Below, piece after piece: positions 46,491 to 58,269 of a stretch of DNA of 64,000 nt. The notes under the pieces were generated by a model. The model did no database searches and had not been told where the DNA came from. It saw only the letters and a program-made list of their open reading frames with translations. The stretch is from contig JAPWDM010000006.1 of the NCBI GenBank assembly GCA_035578155.1, positions 18,182,305 to 18,246,304 of the forward strand, written 5' to 3'. A program made the position numbers and the translations under genes. The DNA is from Brachynemurus nebulosus. Lineage: Eukaryota; Arthropoda; Insecta; Neuroptera; Myrmeleontidae. How positions within the stretch are numbered: the first letter of the stretch is position 1; every line of letters begins with the position of its first letter.

Positions 46491-47184
46491 ATAAAATAAA
46501 GTAAAAAAAATGTTTTTTAAGAAAAAGCTCTTATTTAAAAATGGGCTAAAAAAAACGAAAAACTACTGAGTGAAGTTTGAAGCAATATGCAACATAATTT
46601 ATAAAAGCTTGAGGCGTTATCATTAATTATTTCTGTTTTGGATATAAGTGTAGCTATTTTACTTTTCAGTACTTACCAAACTTAATTAAACGCCTCAAAC
46701 TTTTATAAATTATGTTGCATATTGCTTCAAACTTGACTCAGTAGTTATTTCATTTTTTTAGCCCATTTTGAAATAAAAGCTTTTTCTTAAAAGACAATTT
46801 TTTTACTTTATTTTTTTTTTCTACTCTTTAGTCTGATTACAATTAATTTAAAAAAAAAATAAAGAAGTAATTCTTTTACCTATATTTTAATCGGTTAATT
46901 TACCCTAATCAGACATAACTATGGAAACAAAAAATTGCAATGTAAAATCAATGGACAATATTTGACAATTCGAAATGTCAAAAAGTTGCACAGGACTAAA
47001 AATCAACAATTTTGGTTTGGGGCAATTTAGGGAAAAACTAATTATACAATATTGCATTGTCATCAAGGTTAGACACGTATGCAAAATTTGAAACCTCTAG
47101 CTCAATTAGAACCTGTCTAAATTTTGATTCCAAGATTTGATCTAAACCAAGATACTAACATATCAAGTTAAATAAAAGCTTTTA
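46491..47184 (-). mobile_element. Family H element, copy 3
   Basis: Hairpin at 46491-46814 with ~125-bp arms meeting around a ~70-base loop, followed by the unique part reading in reverse (CCCTAATCAGACATAACTAT ... TTGCATTGTCATCAAGGTTA) and ending AAATAAAAGCTTTTAA. Same loop orientation relative to the unique part as copy 1. Confidence 0.83.
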
Positions 47185-47476
47185 AAAAGTTTCTTATTTC
47201 GTTTTTTTTTTTTAAATTTTATAATAAAATACTGGCGTTTTTAACATCAAGGAAGGTTCTTAACTTCTTAGGCCATTATATAATAATGTTATAGTAAAAA
47301 ATCCATATAATCTGTGTTATGTTAATAAAGTTAATACCGCTTTTTTACCACAAAAAACAAACCGCTAATCCGAATTTGCTGAAAACTTTATCCGGTCTTC
47401 ATTTTTTGATTACGCATCTAAGTCCGGAGTTGATATCATCATTTATTCTCGAGATATGCGAGACGAAAAAAAAATT

Positions 47477-47516
47477 CATGAACGAACGAACGAACGAACT
47501 AACGAACTAACGAACG
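47477..47516 (+). repeat. (GAAC)n/(TAAC) microsatellite
   Basis: About nine tetramer units, ATGAACGAACGAACGAACTA then ACGAACTAACGAACGC, followed by ACACATAGACATCACGCTAA, a layout common near the end of dispersed insect repeats. Confidence 0.8.
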
Positions 47517-47572
47517 CACACATAGACATCACGCTAAAATTGATGGATTCAGGTTTTTGAACAATTATTCTG

Positions 47573-47643
47573 TGTTGTTTTCGAGAAAAACTAATTTTTA
47601 TAAACGAAAATTTGCTGTTATATGCAGAATGCTGCGACAGGGG
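47573..47643 (-). repeat. Family A 5' fragment, inverted
   Basis: GTTTTCGAGAAAAACTAATT to GCAGAATGCTGCGACAGGGG is the reverse complement of the family A start (CCTGTCGCAGCATTCTGC ... CTCGGAAAC). Only the first ~70 bases are present. Confidence 0.72.
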
Positions 47644-48326
47644 TTAGTTTTTTGTTGCTGTGTTATGATAATTGTTTTATCCATATCTGTACAAAATGTA
47701 CACACTGTACAAACAATATTTTTAAATGTATTTCTACACGTGATACCATGTAATTATCAAATTGAAAATGTAGAACTAAACTATTATTTTACGTACATCT
47801 AATTATTAATTAAAGATATGAATGTGTGTAAAGTAGCCAATGAACGAGAGTCAGAATTATGATTCAGAGAGTCAGACGTGTTGATATCATTATTATAGTA
47901 TTTTAACGAATTTGTAAACCAGTTTAATAAATGTAAATTTTCACGTAGGTAATCACGGATCACATGGAAATCACATGGAACAGAAAATGGATTGATCATG
48001 CACAAGACAATATTATCAAATATCAGACATTTTTGTTTCAGTTGAATATGGCATGGTTGAAAGTTTTGGAATATTTTAAAATTTTTTATGTCATAATACT
48101 AAAATTACTTAAATTATCGATAATCTAAAAATAAAAACTTTTTGAATTTATTAAAACAAATTTCCATTCTTTTTTTGTTGTTTTCTTTTCTAACGCAACA
48201 TTGTCTTTTAATTAGTGTTCCGAAGGAAAAATCTGAGAACATCGTGGGTCCGTTTGTCGAATATATTACTTCCGAGACTACTAAAGTAGCGGAAGCATGG
48301 TGATCACTTCTGAAAAATAAAAAAAT

Positions 48327-48852
48327 TTTTTACGCACATTTTACGTTTTAGAGCTTCCTGAACAATTTTGGTTTGGTGTCTGTCTGTCCGTCCATCCGTC
48401 TGTGTGTCGCCAGTTTGCACCAAGTGGCATAACTTCTGAACTATTCGACTGTTTTTAATGAAATTTTCAGAAATTATGCAGTTTGGTTCCTAGATGGTCC
48501 CCTATAAATTTAATCGAAATCGGAGTAACGATAACTACGCCGCTACTATGTCATTCCATTAATATACTAAATTGCACCAAGTGGTATAACTTCTGAACTA
48601 TTCAATTCTTTTTTATGAAATTGTCAAAAATTATTCGGTCTGGCTCCTAAATGGTCCCCTACAAATTTCATTGCATTCGGAGTAATAGTATCCACGGCGC
48701 TACCATGAAATCCCATTAAATGTCAGTATCTAATTTACTGCTAGTCCCACTTCGCTCAAATTTTTAAAGTATTTTGGGGGTTAGTTACTAAAATATTTTT
48801 GCTATTATTTTATATGAGGAAGCTGTGTACGACACCCCATTGGCAGCGTATT
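48327..48852 (+). repeat. Family D repeat, copy 3, with internal deletion
   Basis: Matches 11187-11850 from TTTTTTACGCACATTTTACG through both tandem units, then jumps from TTTGCTATTATTTTATA directly to TGAGGAAGCTGTGTACGACA, lacking about 120 bases found in copy 1. Ends at CCCATTGGCAGCGTA. Confidence 0.83.
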
Positions 48853-48859
48853 TTTTTAT

Positions 48860-48985
48860 TGTTGTAATAAACCGTAAAAAGTATATTTAAATGTCTTAAA
48901 TTTTACCCCAAAAATTGTGCAAAAAACTCTAGTTACTGACGAACCCTGGCTTAATGTGTATCCTACATGGACTTGACGAATTTTT
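48860..48985 (-). repeat. GTCAAGTG...GGGTTYCG family repeat, copy
   Basis: Minus strand: AAAAATTCGTCAAGTCCATG, GCCAGGGTTCGTCAGTAACT, ACGGTTTATTACAACAATAA. Lies directly after family D copy 3. Confidence 0.6.
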
Positions 48986-49216
48986 ATCTTGATCAGTTTA
49001 GAAATGAAAATCGTTTTAAAAAAAGATTTGGGTTCACGGAATATTTTTAACCTTTCTAAAAATAGTGTTTTTAAAAAATATAATCGTTAAAACTTAAACG
49101 ATCCCTACAGTTGAATCCTCCACAAAGTTTCAATGATTTTCAAAATATCATCCTTAGTAAAAATAGTTGATTACTCGAAGGCACAGTCTTAAAGTTTTAA
49201 TTTTGTTTCGTTTTAA

Positions 49217-50256
49217 GGGGAGATTCGCCAAAAAGAAAACATCAAAAAATCGACCATTTTTATTTATTTTTTTTATTTATTTTTTTTTATACAAATAGTT
49301 AAATATTTTATTAAAAAATTAAATATACAACATTGTTTCTACAAGTATTGAGATTCCAAAAAAAGAAAAAATTAAAAAAAAAGAAAACTCAAAAATGAGC
49401 TGAGTATAAATGGCTTTGAAGTCGACACTGCGAGGTTTTTACACCTTGATGGTTCCTCGCGTTCTGAAAACCCCATAGAACCAAAATCAAAAAATTAAGA
49501 ATTTTTTTTGAAAATATAGGTACATATACAGTTATGGCACTAACTAGAATTTAAGGAAAAAAATAAAAAACCAGCGAGAAATCGCATTTTGAAAATAAAT
49601 TTTCAAAAATCACCGCTTTTTCTCGATTATAAACAGCCGCCATTTTGAAAATATATTATGGAACCAAAAGATCCTAGTTCCTACCAAAATGACGGTATCG
49701 AGGAATTATATGCACTTTGATTTACTCTCAAATACTTTTTGAGATACACAAGGAACCATGTCAAAAAACGTATTTTCGAGAAAAAAGCATATAATTTTTT
49801 TTTTAAATTGAATTATAGTAAAGTGCGTGCAATAAAATGCCCATAACTTCTTGATTTTTCATTTTTTATGTCACCGAAGGATGACATATTAATCTCGTTG
49901 TGTGATTATAGTGGGGGAATAATTAATAATAATAATAATAATATACAATATTATAATTATAGAGTTGTACACGCATATATTGAATAAACGCAAGAGGGCT
50001 GTATTCTTACTGTATTATAGAGTTGTACATGCATATATTGAATAAACGCAAGAGGGCTGTATTCTCACTGTGCTAAAAAACGAGCCAAAAAATCATAAAT
50101 TAACACTTTCACTGAGGTGATATTACTTAATGCTTGTCAAAAACACGCACTTGACGAATTTTTTAAAATAAAATTTTAGGAGAATATTTCTAACACCTTA
50201 AGGAACATAATTATGAAGAAAAAAAATCGATTTTATTTTTTTTAGCGAATTTCCCC
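49217..50256 (+). mobile_element. Family K TIR element, complete, carrying a family C insert
   Basis: TTAA|GGGGAGATTCGCCAAAAA at the left and the inverse TTTTTTAGCGAATTTCCCC|TTAA at the right. TTAA flanks suit a piggyBac-type target, though a TA target (TA|AGGGG) would read equally well. About 285 bp inside is the family C insert (49876-50160). No coding capacity left. Confidence 0.75.
49876..50160 (-). repeat. Family C repeat inserted in family K element
   Basis: Reverse-complement copy of the insert at 20522-20758. It starts GTCACCGAAGGATGAC, has an AAT microsatellite, then a direct duplication of about 60 bp (TAGAGTTGTACAYGCATATA ... GGGCTGTATTC, at about 49960-50065), and ends CACGCACTTGACGAA. 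Confidence 0.75.
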
Positions 50257-50260
50257 TTAA

Positions 50261-50928
50261 TATAAAAATGAAACGTCATCCCCAACTTATTAAAGATTTC
50301 GTAAAAATAACAATTATCTTAAGAAATGTAAAAATTTACCGGTGTGACGTCATTGTGTATACTTCTTTTTGGTTATAAAATTCATAAAAATTCGTAGACT
50401 TGATTCGATATTTCTCTTAATTATAGGATTTTTGTACTTTTGGGTCGTTATATAAGTCGTTTCTTATCCAAAAAATATTTAAATTTAAGTAACTAATGTA
50501 TATTTGAAAAAATAGTTAAGTTAGTCTTTGTGACGTCATTAGAGCACGAATTTTAAAATAACATTTTTTATTTATACATAATCAATATTTTCTAGGGATA
50601 TCTATCATTTTGAAGTGTCCGATACATGAAGTTTTGTTTTGAATTCGATTTCACTTACACACCCATAAATTTTAATTGAACTATCTCTCTCATTCGATGA
50701 AAAAAGATGAGTAAATTAGTGATCCTTGTTCAATTTGTAGTGTGTTTATATACATATTCATGTTGAAAAATGTGAACAGTCAAATTGATCAACTTTGAGG
50801 CGATGGTTTACTAAAAAGTGTGATTAAACTGCCACAGAAAAGTGTTACAAGTTTATTTTTTATTAATATTTTTAAAGTGTAATACTATTTATATAAATTG
50901 AAAAACTATTTTTTTTTTTAAATTAAAA
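50261..50928 (+). other. Upstream region of the candidate FPPS exon 1
   Basis: Holds two TGTGACGTCATT phrases (about 50343 and 50530, spaced ~187 bp), which belong to a diverged repeat rather than an obvious CRE promoter. AAGTGTAATACTATTTATAT at about 50875 could hold an A/T-rich core promoter element. The start site cannot be fixed from sequence alone. Confidence 0.3.
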
Positions 50929-51122
50929 ATGTTAGTCAATATTGCTAAACGTGTTACTAATCTTAACGGGGGGCAAAAGTGCCTTACCGAATTTTTACGA
51001 AATATTTCAAAAACGACAAGTGTAACAAGTGAGGCGATCACGTCCAGAAAGAATGATAATCAAAATAAGCCAAATGATGAAAGAAGTACAAGAAAATTAT
51101 TAAATTTAAAGAAATATCACAG
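50929..51122 (+). CDS. FPPS: Candidate FPPS exon 1 (basic presequence)
   Basis: An ATG in good context (AAAAATG) opens a stop-free 64-residue frame that ends at CACAG|GTTAGA, a good donor, leaving two bases (AG). These combine with the A that starts the exon at 58028 to give Arg, so reading continues KKYH-R-LLSTLQH into FPPS. The peptide begins MLVNIAKRVTNLNGG and holds many Lys/Arg and few acidic residues over its first ~35 positions, as in a mitochondrial presequence. Insect FPPS proteins often carry such an extension. The link to exon 2 rests on strand, phase, donor quality and the lack of a better candidate; the peptide itself is not conserved enough to prove it. The AT-rich upstream 70 bases probably hold the 5' UTR. 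Confidence 0.62.
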
Positions 51123-51583
51123 GTTAGAAAATGTTTAAAATGCATTTCTGTATCTATTACGTATTGTAAAATGCATATACTTACAGTACATAGACAGACA
51201 TATCGCAACTTCTGTAGTAAAAACTTATTTTATTTTTGTGTCTTCGATAAATACCGGTTTTGAATTTATAATGAACTGAAATGTTAGAAAATGATTTAAA
51301 ATGTTACTTAAATGATTTAAGCACAATTTAAATATTTAACTTATATTATTTTAAATTAAAAGTTTTATTTATTGCTTCTTCAAAATAAGTTTTCTTTAAA
51401 AAATTTTATAAAATTTTTTTGTAAGATTTCATTGAAATCATAACTATTTGGGCAATTGGATTACATACAAATATTATGGAAATTACTTTTGCAATTAATT
51501 ATAAAAAATATTTAAAAAAATCGTAGGTAATTAAAAATTCATCATTGTTGTGTGATCAGTTTTGTCCTTGAAACTTTCGAGTA

Positions 51584-51777
51584 CAATAGAACCCCTCTAT
51601 TATCACAAATTGAAAAGATTTTGGGCTCTCGTACAGTCAGCACTAAAATTGGTTAATCCAAGCTTCAAGAAAGGAACATATTTGAAATAGTTCTTGAACT
51701 CTACCTTTAGACATTCAAATAAATAGGAATTTAGACCTTGAATTCTATTCTAGTTAAGAGATGGAACGGTTCCATTG
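51584..51777. mobile_element. pogo-like MITE, 194 bp
   Basis: TA|CAATAGAACCCCTCTATTAT and the inverse AGAGATGGAACGGTTCCATT then G|TA. GGAACCnnTCTnTTAACT-type ends with a TA target are seen in pogo/Tigger MITEs. It contains CTTGAACTC / GAATTC phrases and no frame. Confidence 0.62.
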
Positions 51778-51930
51778 TACTGATTTTTTCACTCAACTGC
51801 ATCAGTTTATCAGATTAAAATTTTCGAGTAATTTATCCCCGAAAAAAATAAAAGAAAATACAAAAGTGATCACGAAAATTTAAACGCCGCCTATAACATG
51901 TCAGTAAAGACCATTGATATAGAAAATAAC

Positions 51931-52263
51931 ACTGTCACAGCATTCTGCATAACATAATGAATTTTCGTTTACATAGGACAATGGCTCAAAAACGTATTTT
52001 ATGTGATTTTTTCCGTTCTTTACCGTGGTGTAATAAAAATTTGAAGAACTTTTGAATTTTGGCAAATTTTTACAAAAAAACTATCTGTTGAGGTTCCGGG
52101 CATCGGACGTGTTTGGCTGAAGAACTCATCCAAGATTTTTGGACTTCCAATGTTTCCACCAAATTTCGTACAAATAAGATGTTACCTATCATAGTCCCGA
52201 CTCAAGTCTTACCAGACAGTGGCTGTAGGTAATAGCTAAATTTTCGTTTCGAAAATTCGCTAA
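51931..52263 (+). repeat. Family A repeat in FPPS intron 1
   Basis: CACTGTCACAGCATTCTGCA, GGGCATCGGACGTGTTTGGC, CACCAAATTTCGTACAAATA, then a deletion over the microsatellite and GTTTCGAAAATTCGCTAAAA. More diverged than the copies at 35 kb. Confidence 0.75.
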
Positions 52264-52590
52264 AAAAATATTTACAACTTTTATTCCTTTTTAAATTCCG
52301 AATGAATTAAAAAAATAACCACGGTCGTGGTCGCTTTTTGTTAAAAATATTGATTAATTGAATAAATTGTGAGGTCAAAATATCATCATAATATATTAAA
52401 ATACTGAATAAATTTCAGTTTTTTGATCAATTTTTTATACATGCATACCGGAACACCCGAAATTTATTATACGCTCGTGTAAAGAGTTCTGTGATCCATT
52501 TCGGTGACAAAAAAGCAATTATCCATTTCGAGTGATGGTCTCTGAACAGTTAAATTTGAAATATTAAGAATTTAGTCTTTTTTTCATATA

Positions 52591-53444
52591 CCGTAAAACC
52601 GTCTAGACCCGGACACTTTGCACCAATCTTCAAATTAAATAATTTCTACATTAACCTGCAACAATAAACATTTGTTCTTGACGTCATTAGAGAGAGAAAA
52701 ACATCCTCTAAACAGCTGTACCAATAAAAACTACGGATTTCAACATTTACTATCTCATTTTATAGGATTACTATTCTCCAGTTTTTCAAGGAAATAAAAT
52801 TTGTTAGAAAACTTAGACATGTAATTTTCGTCATAATTGTCATATTGTTTTAATTTTGATATGTATGTGTTCAGAATTTTATCGCGCATCATTTAATGAT
52901 GTTTGAAGTTATATTCGATGTATATATAAAAAATATATGTATATCCGTTTAGACCTGGACACATCAGTTTATTAAACTATGGCCGCGATTCGCACCAGTT
53001 GTAATTCCCACTGTCCATACGTTAATTACGCGGTTTATGCCTCCTTCTGGTGTCATATCGTATGTTTACTTTATAGAGAGGCATACTATGCATTGCCCCC
53101 TCTCCCTTCCCACAGAATATTTAAGTCTTTGACAGGTTCAAAGACATCAGACGATATAAAACACTGTCCTAAACCCGACGGGAGAGGTTAGTTTGCATGT
53201 CATTACATTATTTAAGTAAGTGTCCGGGTCAAGACGGATTTGGGGTGTAGACCCGGACACTTACTAATTATTTTTTATTTTTTTTTTACTTATAATGAAA
53301 CAAATGGGTGAGGAATATAACAAATAATATACGCTCTTTCTAATGGTAATACTTTTATTGGTGATATCTATGAAGGAAACATGTATAAACATAAAACTAT
53401 ACCAAAAAATGTAAAAAAGTGTCCGGGTCTAGACGGTTTTACGG
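52591..53444 (-). mobile_element. Family E composite element, copy 2 (in FPPS intron 1)
   Basis: TA|CCGTAAAACCGTCTAGACCC to CTAGACGGTTTTACGG|TA, 854 bp, in opposite orientation to 17022-17903 and matching it nearly throughout, including the inner inverted ends (GTGTCCGGGTCAAGACGGAT at about 53221). Slight length differences are in A/T runs. Confidence 0.86.
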
Positions 53445-56400
53445 TAACTTACATACTAGATTCAAACCAAAATATTTTCAAAATTCAACACATGTAATTT
53501 GATATTGTTGTTTACTAGAAAATTAACTTCTGTATCAAATTTTTCATAATACTTACAAATTGTAATTTAATCTTAATAGGGTCTAAATCGAGGGTCATTG
53601 TAATTTACGCTATTAACGGATTCATTGATTCAATAAATTGATGTGATATAAATAAATCATGTGACAATGCGGCTTACACTGGGCTGACTGGCACGATGAA
53701 CCGATTTTTTACCACGACATTGCAGCATGTCGACGAGTATGTAATTTAATTACTTTATTGTACTAAATATAAATCGCAGTGTTGCCATTAGCGTGGTGTA
53801 TACATAGAAACGGTTTAACAGGTATTCTTGTCTGCTGCGTTTAAATCATTATTATTAGTTCTATTATTGAAACAACTATAAAACCGGTTAATGAACTTCT
53901 TATAGTGTGCTTATAATATAATTTATATGAAGATCTGACAGACAGATGGATAGACATTTATGTCTCATGTATATTCATATTGCGATTTTGTTGCAACCAT
54001 AGATTAGATAGCGCCTGATAAAGAGTTATGTATATCAAATGTCACCGCCGTCACCGGTATATTGGAAAGAGAGGTTATGATACAGTTAGAAAGAAAATTA
54101 TTTAATTTACATACATGATAACGTCAAATAGTCGGCGTCAAATAGGCCTTTATGGTCTCTGCTAACCCTTAATAAAGACATTATTGTTAAATAGTTGAAA
54201 CCACACAAAAATTTTAATCCCGAGATTTCAAAATCTTGGAATACCTACATAAACCCAAAATTATACTCCTGAGTATAAAGTGCTTAAAATTTGATGGATG
54301 TTTTATTTTTTGTAGTTTTGTACCTACTTAGTCACTAATCTCGATCCTAACGTGAGTCTCAGAATTTCAATACTTCAATCTCGATCCTGAAAGGCCCCAA
54401 AAATCGGTCGGAATCCTTTACTTCTTATTATCGACTCGCTTTGCCTTTGTTCAGATGTCATAATTTTTTTTCTTACGAACATAAATATACACTTTGGTGT
54501 TCTGTGTAGTGTACTGCGCATGTTCCGATTCGTTGTACTAGACTAATACTATAGTCAAAAAATTATTAGGAACAAAGCTATAATGTAAAAATCTACTTTA
54601 AATACAGACTGATCTTGCTTAATCAAATTTTTTTTTTTTGCCAAGCATAAACACTTCTTGTAAAACAGACTTTTTTGTAAGATTCGTCGATCGAAGGGAA
54701 GTGTTTATCGTTGTTTATTTCATTTCTTTATTTGTAAAAAAACTAGCTTGTGTAAGTAATATTGAAAAGTATTAGTAAAAGTCTACCAGTAGTGTTAGTA
54801 GTTTTTAACTAAAGATCACATGTTATTATAAAAAGTGTAGTAGTTTGAATTGAAAAAAAAAAAAAAATTTATGTACATCACCAAAAGAATTTGAGATATC
54901 AGTACCTATGTAATTATTTTTAACTTAAGATCTATCATTTTGACGTGTGTAATACATACGTGTCTGTCTACAAGTGAAATAGAGATAGTAAACAAAAACA
55001 GAGAAATGTCATCTTGCTCGTCTTTCTGTTTGACTATACATTTAACGTAGGTTAGTTATGTTAGTTACGTTAGTTATTTCGCATTGTTTACGGTTGGAAA
55101 AGGCTCGTACTTCGTAGCCTTTGTAGCGCTTGGAAGGCCTACGTGACTAACATCACCTATGCTTTTTATTCACCAATTTTATCAGAATACATTTATTATT
55201 ATGGATTGTGTAATACCTAAATATATTATTTTTACAAAAATAAAATTACAAATAAAAAAATCGATGACAATAAATGAATATCCTAATTTATTGTAATTAA
55301 TTTAACTTTCTTCAGTTATCAATGGAGTTCTTCTATTTGCAATGAATGAAAAAGTTTTTGAAAATAACTCAGAATTAAACTCGTATCTTCTACATTTAGA
55401 AATTATTTTGAAACTCGGTTGCGAATATTTCAAAAAGTACTTGATAAGAAAACTCAATTAAAATTATTCAACCAAATCTTTTTCCCTATGGCAGAATAAT
55501 TTGACTTACGTAGACGTAATTTAAATTTAGCTGGTCCGTTAGACGTTATTATGCTCTTCCGGTAGATGGTGCGATAGTGGCACTAAATTAGCTTATATTG
55601 TGAATGAGTTCTTGTTCTTTTTTAGTTAAAATCATCGTCTCGACAAAACAAAAATATTGTGTAAATATGACCTCGATCGGTCAAGTCGTTCAGAAGTTAC
55701 ACAATCATTAACAGACGCACCAAAGATTACTTACAATAGAATTATGATTTTATTATCATGCCATTATGGTGTCAATTAGCAACACTGAGTAAAACGTTAG
55801 AAAAAATGGCTCTTGTCAAATTCTATGATATTATGTAATATTACATGTAGTTTTTATTAATAATAATTTTGATATTATTACAATAAAAATTTGTTTATGA
55901 TAAGCGTCCCTGATAAGATTAATGTGTAAACATACATCTGTACTTCAATATTATCATCAGTATTATCACTATTTGCTGAAGTAATCTAATATTAGAAAAT
56001 GAAGATAATTTGAAAAATATGTTATTCTAGATTATTTTTTATAATAATTTTTTCGTTTTGTTTATTTATAATATTTGACCCCTGCGAAGATAATTTGTTG
56101 TAAAATTATTAATTTATTTCAAAAAATTCTATTTTTTTGTTCAAATTATTTTAAGTTCGTAATTAATTGGGTCAATAAGGTTAAAACACACAAATAATTA
56201 AACTTTTTGCAACAGAATTAGTTATTAGTCATTGTAATTCTTGAAGATTATGTTCGGAGTTATCTTACTGAAGATAAAATACTGGAATTTTTTCTATGAT
56301 TCAAAATCCTTTATAGGTACATATTTGAGAATAATTTCCTTCTGAAAAGATTTTAGCAAAACTTTTAAACTACTGACACTGAATACAATAGATAAAGTAC

Positions 56401-57231
56401 ACTCTATTTTTTTTCGAAGCAAAATCGCCATATTTGTTAACACCTTTTATAACCTACAAAGTGTCGATGGTAATGAATATTTTGGTAACAATACTTATAA
56501 GTATTGGTAAGCGCGATGGTAACAATACTTATAACAACAAATATAACATCAATAAATATACAAAAATTTTTAATTCAACCTTGCTTAACCGCCATATTTG
56601 TCAACACCTGTCACTTTTTTGGCTTCATTTTCATATACCTACGTTGTATAAACCATAATTTTATTAATGATTGCAAAAGTTAATTGATTAGAAGTAATAA
56701 TCTATTTGAATTGAATTACAAATAAATTTTTGGACAAATTTACACGATAAATGAGAAATCGAGGTTGTACTGATTGTGAAAGAAAATTATCTGATTTTAT
56801 TGTTAAAACTGATAATTTGTGACAACTCTAAATAAAATACTTTCCAGATTTTTGTTATCAATATTTGTAAGCTACTAATAAAAATAAAATTTTTTAATGA
56901 AATTCAAAAGATAATTTTTTTTAAAATTTTTTGATAAAGTATCGCTATTAATTGATCTTAACAAAAAAGTTTATTTTTTATTATTTATTTACTTACTGTC
57001 ATTAGATAGAAACGGTATTTAAACAAATCTGTAATAACAACGCATTATGTGGGATTTTTTTCCGTACAGAAAGTACAGAAATTTCCAGTTTTCTATTCGC
57101 TATGAGCTTTTGCCTAAAATCAAAAAAATCGACTACAGCGCTCATGGTGGACAAATATATCTGTTTATCTGTTCAAAAAAATATCATAAAAATTACCTCT
57201 TATGCTTTTTCTTGGTTAATTATTGAAAAAT

Positions 57232-57733
57232 ATTTTTTATTACTCATGCGGGAGAAGTACTAACTTGGCGCACACATTTCTGTACGCAAAATAGCTGTTT
57301 GCCCACTGTACTCTTCCCGCATACTTTTTTGCGTGTGGAAAGTTACTTTCCACCCGCAAATTGACAATAAAACACGCAAAATTTAATCAAAACACGCAAA
57401 GCCGTCTCTTAATTTTTCATTTAATAAATATTTCATAATTATTTCTATTTGTAGAAACCACCAACAAAGTAATTTAAACGATAATTAATTCAGAAAAAAA
57501 AAGACGAACACTTAAAAATTAATTTTAAAAAGTAATAAATAAAAATGTCAAAAATAGTGATAATAATAGAAAAAAGTATGTGAAATTCATAATAAAAAAT
57601 AGTATGTGCAACTCGTGCGGGATTGTCGATTGCCCCACTCAAGCGAATGAGCGCACTCACTACATTCGTGCGCTCAACTTCGCTTTCGTGGGCAATCGAC
57701 AATTTCCCGCACTTAATGCACAATATACTATTA
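57232..57733 (-). mobile_element. Family G hairpin-rich element, copy 2 (in FPPS intron 1)
   Basis: Reverse-complement copy of 23308-23808 with all three hairpins kept: ATGCGGGAGAAGTAC, GTGGAAAGTTACTTTCCAC and GTCGATTGCCC / GGGCAATCGAC. The tip of the largest hairpin (57654-57668) is inverted relative to copy 1. Confidence 0.8.
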
Positions 57734-58027
57734 TTTTCAGACATTTTTGAGGTAACATGAGCAGATGTATGGCTTTTATTAAACAAATTTCAGTTTTTTA
57801 ATATATTTCCCAATTCATTTAGGTAAATAGTAAAATGTCCTGATAAATTGTTAAATAATCATTTGATATATAAATATACTTTCGGCTCGGAGCGAATTTC
57901 GCAATTATGTTAAAATAATTGACTGCGCATGTTTCTAATATTTGAGGTTATGAATAATAACAAAATGGCGTCTTGTCAACTTTTCGCGCCAATTCACTTT
58001 TTTTGACAACGATTTTTTTTTTTGCAG

Positions 58028-58196
58028 ATTATTATCCACATTGCAACATACTGCTATTCCACCAGCCGTGAGTGGTACAGCGGCCAGTAAAGTGGAAAGG
58101 CGAGAATTTATGGCTGTGTTCCCCGATATTGTTCGTGATCTTACAAATTCTGGCCGATATACAGACATTCCGGAAGTAAACAAACGATTTGGAAAG
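58028..58196 (+). CDS. FPPS: FPPS exon 2 (N-terminal helices)
   Basis: A long T tract and TTTGCAG acceptor precede 169 bases ending at AAG|GTAAAT. In the phase fixed by the next exon it encodes LLSTLQHTAI, then KVERREFMAVFPDIVRDLTN and DIPEVNKRFGK. The REFMAVFPDIVRDLT block is the first conserved helix region of animal farnesyl diphosphate synthase, which condenses dimethylallyl/geranyl diphosphate with isopentenyl diphosphate to farnesyl diphosphate, the precursor of juvenile hormone, dolichol, ubiquinone and prenyl groups. The exon ends in phase 0 and is separated from exon 3 by a 73-bp intron. No frameshift or stop is seen. Geranyl diphosphate synthases of the same family cannot be excluded without the later exons that hold the chain-length residues. 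Confidence 0.94.
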
Positions 58197-58269
58197 GTAA
58201 ATAGAACCCCGTTACAGTTAGAACCCGTCATTTAAAAAAAAAATATTACTAATTTTTTTGATTTTTCAG

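Larger units (their letters stand above)
51123..58027 (+). other. FPPS intron 1 (if exon 1 is right)
   Basis: A 6,905-bp span between the candidate exon 1 donor and the exon 2 acceptor. It carries a 194-bp pogo-like MITE (51584), a family A copy (51931), a full composite family E element (52591) and a family G hairpin element (57232). The rest (about 53450-57230) is AT-rich with no exon or repeat I could support; short open frames there look random. An upstream ATG at about 57967 (ATGGCGTCTTG) closes at a stop before exon 2, so it does not offer an alternative start. Confidence 0.55.

Noticed and set aside
50343..50540. TGACGTCA motifs as CRE promoter sites for FPPS
   Set aside because: The motif recurs at 30 kb and 42 kb in diverged tandem repeats, so it most likely marks a repeat, not a promoter.
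52979..53191. 70-codon frame in family E and its counterpart at 17396-17596
   Set aside because: The frames differ between the two copies by frameshifting changes, so there is no sign of protein conservation.
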